64,000 bases of DNA, taken from Lewinella sp. LCG006 (lineage in GTDB: Bacteria; Bacteroidota; Bacteroidia; Chitinophagales; Saprospiraceae). Numbering within the stretch: the stretch's first letter is position 1; every line of letters begins with the position of its first letter. The notes below the pieces were generated by a model. The model did no database searches and was not told the origin of the DNA. It was given only the letters and a program-made list of their open reading frames with translations. Shown here piece after piece: positions 1 through 9,400 of this stretch. A program made the position numbers and the translations under genes. The stretch lies in assembly GCF_040784935.1 (NCBI RefSeq), contig NZ_CP160680.1, positions 5,375,802 to 5,439,801 of the forward strand. The letters are read 5' to 3'.

Positions 1-1047
1 TGTGCCGTGGTCGGTACCAAAACTGGCATTGGAGCGAATCCGGCGTCCAAACTCGGAATAAGTCATTCCTATAACGCGTTCCTCTAAGCCTTGGAGTTTC
101 AGATCATCCTGGAAAGCACAAATGGCATCACCAAGGGTTTTTAAGAGTGCGGCATGTTCACCAGCGGTAGGATCACCTTCGACGGTTTGGTCGGCGTGGG
201 TATCGAAACCACCGAGGCTGACGACGTATATTTTGGTACCCAAACCACCCGAAATAAGCCGGGCGACTGTTCTGAGTTTGATCGCTAGCGCATTATCATC
301 GGAATACTTATTGGAAAGGTTGACTCCGCTGAGGTTGGCCGATTCGATGACGTCATTGTAAGCATTGGTTTGCTCAATGGTATTGATCAGAAAAGCCAGT
401 CGGTTTCCGTAGCAGCCTTCCGCCAAATCATTGTTGGTAGGGGCCGCTAAAGCGCTGAGGTTTTCGGGGTCAACTACGGCAAGACTAAAGTTGCCACTTA
501 TTCCCTGGCAGGTTTCCGTTACGACCGAACCAATGGTCATGGCCAGTGGGTCAGGACAGCTTTCATTGGGGTAACCCTCTGGAAATCCAGGGAACTGGGT
601 ATCTAGATAACGGCCAAGCCATCCGGTGTCCAGAAAATCATCGGCATCGGAGGCGGTATGCCAGATGTCTAAGGATCGAAAGTGGGAGCGGTTTTGATTG
701 GGGTAACCAACGCTTTGGATAATATTGGCCTTACCTTCGTTGAATACTTCTTCCAGTCCCGTAAGGGCAGGGTTGAGGGCGACGGTATCCGTGATGTTGA
801 GCAAGCTACTTTCCGGAATCATGATGTTGCTACGCACGGCAGCAAAGCCATCCTGCTGATCACGTGGAATGATGGTATTGAGACCGTCATTGCCACCATT
901 CAACTGAATCAGTACCAGTACTCGGTCACTTTCACCGTTGAGGAGATTGAGGAAAGACTTGTCAGAAATGGCTGAAACAGGTACACCACCCAACAGTAAA
1001 GGCGCAGAAAGCAGGGAGCTTTTTTGGAGGAAAGATCTTCTTTTCAT
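1..1047 (-). CDS. DUF1501 domain protein, partial (3' end beyond window)
   Basis: The reading frame opens at an ATG complementary to 1045-1047 and runs unbroken off the left edge of the window, so the C-terminus is missing (349 codons seen). The N-terminus MKRRSFLQ resembles the Tat-like leader usual in this family. Characteristic DUF1501 (alkaline-phosphatase-superfamily-like) segments are visible: VLIQLNGGNDGLNT near the start, a YPNQNRSHFRS segment, LGGFDTHADQ, and the late SEFGRRIRSNASFGTDHG stretch just before the cut. DUF1501 proteins are exported proteins of unknown enzymatic role. They are normally encoded beside a DUF1800 gene, as here: the DUF1800 gene lies 24 bp upstream on the same strand, so the two probably form one operon. 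Confidence 0.9.
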   Translation of the reverse strand, partial: MKRRSFLQKSSLLSAPLLLGGVPVSAISDKSFLNLLNGESDRVLVLIQLNGGNDGLNTIIPRDQQDGFAAVRSNIMIPESSLLNITDTVALNPALTGLEEVFNEGKANIIQSVGYPNQNRSHFRSLDIWHTASDADDFLDTGWLGRYLDTQFPGFPEGYPNESCPDPLAMTIGSVVTETCQGISGNFSLAVVDPENLSALAAPTNNDLAEGCYGNRLAFLINTIEQTNAYNDVIESANLSGVNLSNKYSDDNALAIKLRTVARLISGGLGTKIYVVSLGGFDTHADQTVEGDPTAGEHAALLKTLGDAICAFQDDLKLQGLEERVIGMTYSEFGRRIRSNASFGTDHGT

Positions 1048-1071
1048 GATGTTTTACTTTGTTGGCTGGGA

Positions 1072-2718
1072 TTAAATAAGGTGAAATTCTGGCATCTTGA
1101 ATAAGGTGCTAAACAGGGATGTGAGCTTGGTCAAAATGGCATCTCGCAAATCTGGATCATCGGGGTTCTGCAAATAATCGGCATACTCTACGGTCCACTC
1201 GAAGTCAGGTAGACCAGGAATCAGAACTTCTTTGAGGAAATCCCGCTGGTTATCCGCCATGGGATAAGCAAATAAATAGAGCGCCACCTGTTCCAACATA
1301 CTATTGGGGTCCAGGTTGTTATCCATCTCGGCGATAAAATCGAGCAGATTGAGTTGCCAGCGAGCACCTCCCAGGGTATACCCACTTAGCAGTCGATCTC
1401 CAGCTTCTTGGCGAAGCGGCAAGCTGACGGAGTTGATCCAGACATTGTAATACTGAGGAGCTTGGTAGAATGCTTTCCAACCTGCGACAGAAGGTGGTTC
1501 TAATATTTCCATCTCCAATCCTTCCGCCAACCTACGCAACTGGTTCCAGAAGCGGTACTGGTTGAGTAGATTGGCATCGCTACTCATTTTCAGGGTATTA
1601 TTTATTTTGAAAATAAAATCCAGTGGATGCGTGACCATACATCCCCGGTGAGCAGCTTCAAAGAAGTAGTTACTACCCAGCAATGCCTCCAGCGCAGGTT
1701 GTATTTCGTAATCATTGTCGATCATGATTTGAGCCATCGGATCAATGATATTGGCTTCTACAACGGCATCAATATCCGCACTTACAAACCAGATATGTAG
1801 TTGACGACAAAGGAAACGAGCTACTTCATTTTGCTGTAAAATGAGATCAATAACTACCTTGTATTCCTGGTCGCCAGCATTGGCAATCACTGCATTGCCA
1901 AAACGATGTGACAATTGTTTTTCTCCTTCATCATGGCGACTAGGGACAAATACTCCAGCAGGGATGCCGGTATCATCCGTAACACCTCGCCAACCCGTGA
2001 GTGCGCGGGCCATTTGCACCACATCATCTTCCGTATAGTTGGTGTAATCGCCGGGTGCTGCAACATCGCCACGACCAACGGTGAACAGTTCCAGGAGTTC
2101 CCGAGCATAATTTTCATTGGGAGCTTGTCGGCTATTTTCATGGCCGTTTAGATAGCGTAACATGGCCGGTGTAACCGTAACTTCCTCTACCATGGCGCGG
2201 AAACTTCCCGCTGCATGGGTACGCAAGATGTTGAGGTAATGGTAGCCGAATTGGGCATTATTAGTGGTGAGTGCAAAATGATTGTGCCAACACAGGAAAA
2301 GCTTCTCGCGAATAGAAACACCTCCGTTCATCATCAGACCCATCTGCCAACTAAGCAATGAACGAGAACGAGCACCAAAACTTCCCGCAGGGTTAGGATT
2401 GGGAAGGGGCGTGTTGACCCACGTTTCACCAAGCCCAACGTTAGGATCATTTTCATAATCATAATAAACCGGTGGATCGGGAAGGGGCTGGTTGGCAAAC
2501 AATTGCCCAATGGTCGCACTAAGGCCATCAGCAACAGCTTGCTTGATTTGTGATGGCGTGGGCCCAAAGGTGGTTCGCCGCAACAAAAAGGCCGCCTCGG
2601 CGGTACTCCACGGACCAGTATAGGGGTCGAGATCGGTGGTAGTAAAGGTAGCACTTGCGGAGGCAATTTGCCGTTTTTGGTCTTGCTGCCCGAATTGCAG
2701 GAAGGATCTACGTTTCAT
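1072..2718 (-). CDS. DUF1800 domain-containing protein
   Basis: A 548-residue protein. Near the start it carries the family signature EAAFLLRRTTFGPT, followed by SIREKLFLCWHNHF, NENYARELLELFTVG and MARALTGWRG, and near the C-terminus the PPSVAGWKAF segment. All are typical of DUF1800, a widespread family of exported proteins with no assigned reaction. The N-terminus MKRRSFLQ is the same Tat-like leader as in the downstream DUF1501 gene, which starts 24 bp after this stop. The pair is a recurrent conserved couple in Bacteroidota and Planctomycetota. Length is normal for the family. Confidence 0.9.
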   Translation of the reverse strand: MKRRSFLQFGQQDQKRQIASASATFTTTDLDPYTGPWSTAEAAFLLRRTTFGPTPSQIKQAVADGLSATIGQLFANQPLPDPPVYYDYENDPNVGLGETWVNTPLPNPNPAGSFGARSRSLLSWQMGLMMNGGVSIREKLFLCWHNHFALTTNNAQFGYHYLNILRTHAAGSFRAMVEEVTVTPAMLRYLNGHENSRQAPNENYARELLELFTVGRGDVAAPGDYTNYTEDDVVQMARALTGWRGVTDDTGIPAGVFVPSRHDEGEKQLSHRFGNAVIANAGDQEYKVVIDLILQQNEVARFLCRQLHIWFVSADIDAVVEANIIDPMAQIMIDNDYEIQPALEALLGSNYFFEAAHRGCMVTHPLDFIFKINNTLKMSSDANLLNQYRFWNQLRRLAEGLEMEILEPPSVAGWKAFYQAPQYYNVWINSVSLPLRQEAGDRLLSGYTLGGARWQLNLLDFIAEMDNNLDPNSMLEQVALYLFAYPMADNQRDFLKEVLIPGLPDFEWTVEYADYLQNPDDPDLRDAILTKLTSLFSTLFKMPEFHLI

Positions 2719-2898
2719 CTAAAAGCGTTTTTCGTCTGTCCATTGTCCAAATTTCCTGATTGAGACAAGGAGCATGGGTGTGGGTTTAATGGAAACAGAA
2801 ATAAATTCTACACGATCAATGGATAAATTTATTCAGGAGTGAACACTGGCACAATTTTCAGTGTCTTACTAAAGAATTTTTGCCATCAAAAAGCTACA

Positions 2899-4359
2899 AT
2901 GCAACTCCAAAATACATCATTACTCAGAAATCAAGCCTTTATAAACGGAGAATGGATAGATGCTGACAATCGTGAAACCTTTTCGGTTGTTAATCCGCTC
3001 AATCACACCATCATTGGTGCTGTCCCTGCCTTGGGAGCCGCCGAAACAGAAAGAGCGATTGCCGCCGCAGCCGAGGCTTTTACTACCTGGCGAAGCTTTA
3101 CTGCTTATAAGCGATCCAAGATTTTGCGCCGTTGGTTTGACTTGCAAATAGCACACCTTGATGACCTCGCTACTATCCTGACCACCGAGCAGGGCAAACC
3201 CCTCGCGGAAGCGAAAGGAGAGATCAAATACGGAGCGTCGTTTGTTGAGTGGTTTTCCGAAGAGGCTCGACGTATTTATGGAGATGTCATTCCCGCAGAT
3301 AACAATAGTCAGCGCATTACGGTCATAAAACAACCCGTTGGGGTAGTGGGCGCCATTACGCCCTGGAATTTTCCCAATGCCATGATCACTCGTAAGGTAG
3401 CCCCTGCATTGGCTGCTGGTTGTACGGTGGTCATCAAACCTGCTGAAGATACCCCACTCTCGGCTTTGGCACTGGCCGTGTTGGCGGAAGAAGCAGGCTT
3501 TCCCAAAGGCGTATTCAATGTGATAACGACCGAGGATGCCGCTACGGTGGGAGAGACGCTCACCAAGAGTGAGATTGTCCGTAAAATCAGTTTCACCGGT
3601 TCCACGAAAGTGGGAAAAATATTAATGAAACAAAGTGCGAGCACCATCAAGAAGCTATCACTGGAATTAGGAGGTAATGCTCCCTTCATTGTTTTCGATG
3701 ATGCGGATGTTGATGCAGCCGTAAGTGGTGCTATTGCCGCTAAGTATCGCAATGCAGGTCAGACTTGTATTTGTGCCAACCGCATTTATGTACACGATAG
3801 TATTTATGAGGAGTTTGTCACTAAACTAAGCAAGGCTTCGGCAGCTTTGAAAGTAGGGAATGGATTGGAAGAAGGTGTAGATATTGGTCCTCTTATCAAC
3901 AAAGCGGGCCTGGATAAAGTCCACCGTTTATTGGAAGATGCGAAGGCCAAAGGTGGCGAAATCCGCTGTGGTGGTAGCACTTGGGAGGAAAATGAACGTG
4001 TTTTCTTGCCCACCGTTATCGCACAGGCAAGCCCGGAGATGGACTTGCGGCGCGAAGAAATTTTTGGCCCTTTAGCACCCGTTTTTAAGTTTTCAACGGA
4101 ACAGGAGGTCATTGATTTGGCCAACGACACCGAATATGGGCTGGCCAGTTATTTTTATGGCCGCGATTATGCCCGTATCTGGCGCGTTGCCGAAGCCCTG
4201 GAATACGGTATGGTAGGTATCAATACCGGCGCAATTTCTACGGCGGTAGCACCTTTCGGTGGAATCAAGGAAAGTGGTACCGGCCGGGAAGGCTCTCGCT
4301 ACGGTATCGACGAATACCTGGAAATTAAATACCTCTGTTGGGGTGGGGTAGAAGCGTAA
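2899..4359 (+). CDS. gabD: NAD(P)-dependent succinate-semialdehyde dehydrogenase
   Basis: Aldehyde dehydrogenase superfamily, about 486 residues, close to E. coli GabD along its whole length (INGEWIDA start, FVEWFSEEARRIYGD, ITPWNFPNAMITRK, FGGIKESGTGREGS). It should oxidise succinate semialdehyde to succinate in the cytoplasm, the last step of 4-aminobutyrate breakdown. The catalytic residues are present: general base Glu256 in LELGGN and nucleophile Cys290 in GQTCICANR. An in-frame ATG 60 bp upstream (2839) would add 20 unmatched residues; the ATG at 2899 gives the normal family length and N-terminus, so I chose it. No other GABA genes flank it. Confidence 0.93.
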   Translation: MQLQNTSLLRNQAFINGEWIDADNRETFSVVNPLNHTIIGAVPALGAAETERAIAAAAEAFTTWRSFTAYKRSKILRRWFDLQIAHLDDLATILTTEQGKPLAEAKGEIKYGASFVEWFSEEARRIYGDVIPADNNSQRITVIKQPVGVVGAITPWNFPNAMITRKVAPALAAGCTVVIKPAEDTPLSALALAVLAEEAGFPKGVFNVITTEDAATVGETLTKSEIVRKISFTGSTKVGKILMKQSASTIKKLSLELGGNAPFIVFDDADVDAAVSGAIAAKYRNAGQTCICANRIYVHDSIYEEFVTKLSKASAALKVGNGLEEGVDIGPLINKAGLDKVHRLLEDAKAKGGEIRCGGSTWEENERVFLPTVIAQASPEMDLRREEIFGPLAPVFKFSTEQEVIDLANDTEYGLASYFYGRDYARIWRVAEALEYGMVGINTGAISTAVAPFGGIKESGTGREGSRYGIDEYLEIKYLCWGGVEA

Positions 4360-4424
4360 GGAACCATTCCTTTTTATGTAATACTTAAGTTGACTGTTGT
4401 ATCTTGCAGGCCTAACAACCTACT

Positions 4425-4994
4425 ATGATGAAGGCTCCTGAGGTCGCACCAAAACAAACTTTGACTTTTCCGTTTTCAAAAGAAACGGTTAACGTTATCC
4501 GTACTACCCTGCGAAACAATATCGACTTAACAGCAATTGCCGATAATAAAGCGAATGTTTTACTGAGTTTGAATGCTGTGATGATTGCCTTTATAGTGCC
4601 GCTGGCCATTTCTAATTTGGAAGTCATTTTTGAATACACCCTCTTCGTACCTCTTTTCTTTTTGGCAGCTACCTGCTTTGCCACCATCTATATTTCTACA
4701 CTTGTGCTTGCTCCCTTTGATTTTGATACCTTCAACGAAGAACTCCCCGAAGGCATGGAGGCCAGTCCTTTTTTCTTTGGTACCGCCTACAATACGGATC
4801 TCACCGCCTATTACGAAAATCTATTACGTACTACGGAAAAGAAAAGCAGTGTACGACAGTTTCTGGCTCAAGATTTGTTCTTCATCGGTCGTCGGCTGGG
4901 ACAAAAGATGCTGCTGATTCGACGCAGTTTTCAAATCTTCCGCATCGGTATTTTCTTGACGCTGCTGTCTACGGCCTTGGTGCTGATGCTTTGA
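4425..4994 (+). CDS. PycTM (DUF5706)-like small membrane protein
   Basis: A 189-residue protein. The segment at about residues 25-60 (LRNNIDLTAIADNKANVLLS, followed by a hydrophobic helix) resembles the PycTM/DUF5706 domain, in which an AD.KAN.LLS motif precedes two transmembrane helices. A second helix follows at about 65-90 and a third forms the extreme C-terminus (about 170-189). In Pycsar anti-phage systems PycTM effectors damage the inner membrane when a cyclic nucleotide binds, but no uridylate or cytidylate cyclase gene is adjacent. It stands alone 65 bp after gabD. The family call rests on the motif and topology; immune function is not shown. Confidence 0.6.
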   Translation: MMKAPEVAPKQTLTFPFSKETVNVIRTTLRNNIDLTAIADNKANVLLSLNAVMIAFIVPLAISNLEVIFEYTLFVPLFFLAATCFATIYISTLVLAPFDFDTFNEELPEGMEASPFFFGTAYNTDLTAYYENLLRTTEKKSSVRQFLAQDLFFIGRRLGQKMLLIRRSFQIFRIGIFLTLLSTALVLML

Positions 4995-5010
4995 GTAGAA
5001 CAACTATACT

Positions 5011-5171
5011 ATACCCGTTACTAAGTGGTCTGGGATATTCTCACTTGTCCTTTTTTGCTCTGACTGCGTTAAAAAGCCTCGCCGAAGCTTAGGCTTCGCC
5101 TACGTTTTTCGCCTTGGCAGAGCAAAAAATGACGTTGCGATAATATTCCCAAACCACTTAGTGCCGGGTAT
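5011..5171. repeat. Long imperfect palindrome (MITE/REP-like)
   Basis: The arm starting ATACCCGTTACTAAGTGGT is mirrored by an arm ending ACCACTTAGTGCCGGGTAT. Further inside, TTTTTTGCTCTG pairs with CAGAGCAAAAAA, and the centre carries GCCGAAGCTTAGGCTTCGCC. The whole 161 bp can fold into one long hairpin with small bulges. It fills the space between the convergent PycTM-like and DUF547 genes. It could act as a bidirectional terminator, but its size and internal structure suggest a non-autonomous mobile repeat. Confidence 0.75.
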
Positions 5172-5173
5172 AT

Positions 5174-6229
5174 TTACCGCCCGTTCAATTTCCAATCGTA
5201 TTCTTTAAATGCTACAGCGGTGTCACTGGTCAATGCCGTATCGGTATAGCCATTGATATAATCGACCACTGAGCCGAAGTCGGAACCGTACCAGTCAAAA
5301 ATCTTTGACAATTCGATACGCTTGGCGGTAATGGTGTTGTAGTTGGTGTTGTTGATGAACTTTCGGGTAAGGCGCTGCAAAGTGCTGTTTAAGTTGTCAG
5401 CCGTAAAGGCGCGATTGTGTAATGGCGGGCAAGAAGCTGCTGCACAGTTGACGGCAAAATGGATACGCGCATCACCGTAACGTGGCCTAAGAATATCGTT
5501 CTCAATTTGGTTGAGAGAATAAGTTTGACCTCCAATTTTTATCCATTTCGTTGCCCAAGGATTACCCCCATCGATATCTTTGATACTGCCCACTGGATAG
5601 TGGTTGATGATCAGCTTGATGGTGTATGCATTGTAGGCGTTGATCCAATAAGCCATGGCCGTATTGCGGTTCCAGCTGCCTTGTGGCGGATATTGTTCCA
5701 ATTCTGCCAGGTACTCGTTTAGTGGGGCGGGATTCGCTTTGATGTTGCGATAATTTACCTGGCCGGAGCTGCTTACATTGCTTTGCAAAAAGGCATCCCA
5801 GCCGCTGTGGTCGGGTGCTGTTTTCGTTTCGGCTACAGGAACGGGAGGTGCTTCTTCTACTACTTTTGGGCCGCTTGGCGGTGTAGATACGGTGGCTGTT
5901 GAAGCTTCCGTTATGGTCGGGCCTTGAGGCGCTTGTGCTTTTGGAAGTTCCTGTTGAGCCATTTCTTTCAGCACCACATTTGGAGCTACCTCAGCCCGAG
6001 GTTGAATGGTACTGGGTGCTGATTTCGTCTCCACAGCAACGGTTCGAGGGCGAGGTTCAGCCATGTTCGGCGAAGCTTCTTCGGTATTCGTCACCGGCGT
6101 AGCATTAGCGGGTGAAGTTTCCGCTATTTGTTCAGCGGTAACAGTTTCTGTAGTCGCCTGACTATCAGTTGGTGTAGGTCCACAGCTTACGATAAAAAAG
6201 AGGAGAGATAAAAAAGATAGTGTTCGCAT
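5174..6229 (-). CDS. DUF547 domain-containing lipoprotein
   Basis: A 351-residue protein with a lipoprotein signal peptide (hydrophobic stretch ending FFIVSC at residue 16). A low-complexity linker rich in Ala, Pro, Thr and Glu runs to about residue 140, and then a DUF547 domain fills the C-terminal 210 residues: WDAFLQSNV, YWINAYNAYTIKLIINHYP, IHFAVNCAAASCPPL and FDWYGSDFG. DUF547 resembles a papain/transglutaminase-type fold (Cys in NCAAASCP), but its activity is not established. Expected in a membrane as a lipid-anchored protein. It stands alone, convergent with the upstream plus-strand gene. Confidence 0.88.
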   Translation of the reverse strand: MRTLSFLSLLFFIVSCGPTPTDSQATTETVTAEQIAETSPANATPVTNTEEASPNMAEPRPRTVAVETKSAPSTIQPRAEVAPNVVLKEMAQQELPKAQAPQGPTITEASTATVSTPPSGPKVVEEAPPVPVAETKTAPDHSGWDAFLQSNVSSSGQVNYRNIKANPAPLNEYLAELEQYPPQGSWNRNTAMAYWINAYNAYTIKLIINHYPVGSIKDIDGGNPWATKWIKIGGQTYSLNQIENDILRPRYGDARIHFAVNCAAASCPPLHNRAFTADNLNSTLQRLTRKFINNTNYNTITAKRIELSKIFDWYGSDFGSVVDYINGYTDTALTSDTAVAFKEYDWKLNGR

Positions 6230-6350
6230 GATAGGTAGCGTATAATTTTTTCAATAAAACTGATCGAAACGGCAATAAGTTGTTCTCCTTTAACAGACTT
6301 GTTCTATCGCGGACAGTTTTTTCGCTCTTTTGGGGCGTACTGTTGTTCTT

Positions 6351-6400
6351 AGGCACTCTCCTTAGGGGCGGGTTTTATACCCACCCTAAGGAGAGTGCCT
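6351..6400. terminator. Strong stem-loop downstream of M6 protease gene
   Basis: AGGCACTCTCCTTAGGG at 6351 is exactly complementary to CCCTAAGGAGAGTGCCT ending at 6400 (17 bp), with a loop of about 16 nt. It lies 28 bp past the stop of the minus-strand protease gene. There is no long T-run, so it may be a terminator, an mRNA 3'-stabilising hairpin, or both. Confidence 0.6.
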
Positions 6401-6428
6401 GACCATACCAAGTACCATTTATCCGAAA

Positions 6429-9400
6429 CTACTCCTTCACAATTTTTGTCACCCGCTGTTCGTGACCATTTTTACTCCGCAGGAAATAAATTCCAGCAGG
6501 ATAATTTCGCAAATCAATAGCAACGAAATTTCTTCCAGCGTTGAGTGAAGTGCTGTTTTGGGCAACTATTTGCCCTTGGGTATTGACGAGTTGCCATTGT
6601 AAATTAGTGGGTCGATTACTGTAATATTCGGTCGTAACCTGCTCCTTCGCCGGATTGGGGAATACCCGCGTTAGCTGAAAACCAATGCCTTGTCTTTCTA
6701 GCAGGATAATGTCTGAATACTGAAAACTGCCATCCAGATCAACCGTTTTAATGCGGTAGTACGCCTTGGGCAGGGGATAAACGTCTGACCACTCGTATTT
6801 TACTTCTTGCTGACTGTCACCGGCGGCAGGCGTAGTACCTATTTGCTCCCAGGTAGGTTCATCTGGTAGTAAGCGCTCAATCTGGTGGTACTTGGTGTTT
6901 TCTTCCAGGCTACTGGCCCAGCTTAATAGGTTGATCTTATCCAGTGTTGATCCCCGGAAATACTTCATTTCAATAGGGAGAATGGCCGCGTTGGAGCGAG
7001 GGAAGAAGCTTGAGAAGCTGTTGATTTTGTATTCCAAAAGGTGCGTAGCGCCAACGAAATTCTCCATTGCGTAGTTGGCAGTAATGATTTGAGGCGTACC
7101 ATTATTGTAATCACCACAAGTTCCACCACTAAGTTTCAATAATTCAATTTCTTGAAGATCATTGGGTCCACCCGCAGCAATGAGATCCTGAAATTCCTGC
7201 TCTGTCAAATAAAGCCTCACCGTGGCGGCATTATTGGTGGATACATTGATCAACCAATCGCGATCGAGAAGTGGGAAGTCCTCTGCGTCTTTACGTACAC
7301 TACCTGAATTGATGTTGAACTCTACGGAGATATTGCCCAGGTTATTGAATTGGTCGTTGACCGAAGCAATACGGTTGCCACTACCATCCGTGATGTGAAT
7401 CCATTGACCATTACCTGCAGAGGTCGCTGTGAAGGTCGTCCCACAGCCACCACCACTGGTGGGAGCTGCATCACAAATGATTCCTGCATCGGTTATAGAG
7501 AAACTGAAATTGCCTAAGGTGCCACTCCAACCATCAATTTGAATATAGTAAGACTTACCGGGTATCAGACAACTTTGATTGGTAATGCGTGGGCTGTAGC
7601 CGCCGGCACTTCCTGAATCATCATTGGCCGCTACCATCATCCGGTTTCCCGGAACCAATAATGATTGGCAGTTATCTGCTTCCCAAAGGGCCATTTGTAA
7701 ATCGACGGGCGTGTTGAAATCGATGTCAATACTTCCAGAGGTTGGTGCTGTGAATTTAAACCATACCGTATTGTGGAGCGTGCTTTCACACCAGCCGTAT
7801 TGAACGTCACACCCCGAAGCTTTAGGCTTAGGCTCATTGTTTTGAACGGTAGCACCGTAGTTGGAACACACGACTGGGGCGCCATCAATATTAAGCGTGA
7901 TATCTAATGCATCGCACACATCATCGTTGGAGCAATTGATGGGAGCGTTGTATAAATTTGTAGCCGTATAGGTACAACTCAATTCTTCCGTGAACAAGGC
8001 CGTGACACTTACCGCTTGCCCGTCGGCAGGTAATCCGGTAATGGTTACGGTTTGTGGACTTCCGGTAATAGCAACGTTGACTGTTTGACCAGCTGCGGTT
8101 ACTTCAAGCGTACCAGTCATTGGCGCAAAGCTGTAGTAAACATTAAAGGCCTGGTCATATGTACCTCCGCTAAAATTGAAAGGCGATCCACTACGGGTAA
8201 TATCCGTTATGGCACAGTCAGTACTGCACAAGTCGTAGTCGAAACTGATCAGATCCCCTGAGGTGCTGATGGAAGAGATATTGATGTTAGAAACAGCACC
8301 ACTGTAGATATTGGAATTGGGGTTGGTACTACAGCTGAATTCATTATTAGCACTAGCACCAGGATACAGGTCGCCGTTATCACCACTATTGACGTTTAAG
8401 TTCATATCCCGGTTGCCATCGGCTTGCTCCAGGTCCACGATTGGGCGGTTTTCATTACTGTTGGAGCTGCGGCTAGCATCAATATGATAAATCGCCAAGC
8501 CTTCTCCGGGGATGTAGGCATCCCAGCCTATTTTCTGCCGGTTTTCCAAAAGGAAATATTCGTCATTATCCGGCGTATTGAAACGGTAGCTTTCGTCGCT
8601 GTTATCACTATAGCCCATATTGGCAATACTGCCCGTTCCGTCCAGTAGGTCAGGTACAATCCAGCCAAGTTCTTCTTTACACCAGGCAGAAAACTGTGCC
8701 GGGGTTTTGCCGCTATTGTTCCAGGTACCTCCCGCCATACAACACCAGCGACCCAGTCCGCGCGAAGAACCATCGGTGTCATAGAGATCAGGTAAACCTA
8801 AAGCATGACCAAATTCGTGGACAAATACGCCAATGTTCGCAATGTTTGTAGCGCCAAATTTTTCCGGTTGAATGATATAATCGTTGATGATTTTACCGTC
8901 GTATGTGACACTCAAGCCACCCGCGGCAAGTACCCATCGGTGCGACCAAATGTCAGCAACGTTACCTGATTCTTCTGCTCCGCGGCCCGAATGGATAATT
9001 TCTACCACATCTACCCGCCCATCTCCGTCGCCGTCGTATTGGGAAAAATCCACGCCTGCGGCTTCGGCAGCATCTACTGCTTCTCGAATCAAGGGAACCG
9101 CATTTAGGAAATTGGGATTGGCCATATTCTCTATACCGTAGGTCGCTCGGTTATTTTCTGCGGTATACCAACCTTCTACATCGGTATTTACAGTTAAGAG
9201 CCCGTAAGAGATATCCAGGTAGTAGTCTCTGAAACTACCAGAACTGCCATTGACGCTGTAGCCAACCTCGTTGGCCATATTATCAAAGTTTCCTTGTGGA
9301 TAAGTGAACAGTTGATTGGGGAAATCAATCAAAAGCAACAGCGCTTTTTGTACACCAGCAGGAGGGAAGATGGAGCTGGTTCCGGGCTCATCATCGTAAT

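Noticed and set aside
6165-6356. Minus-strand open frame of 63 codons overlapping the start of the DUF547 gene
   Set aside because: It overlaps a real gene in another frame and ends in a hairpin; composition is not protein-like.
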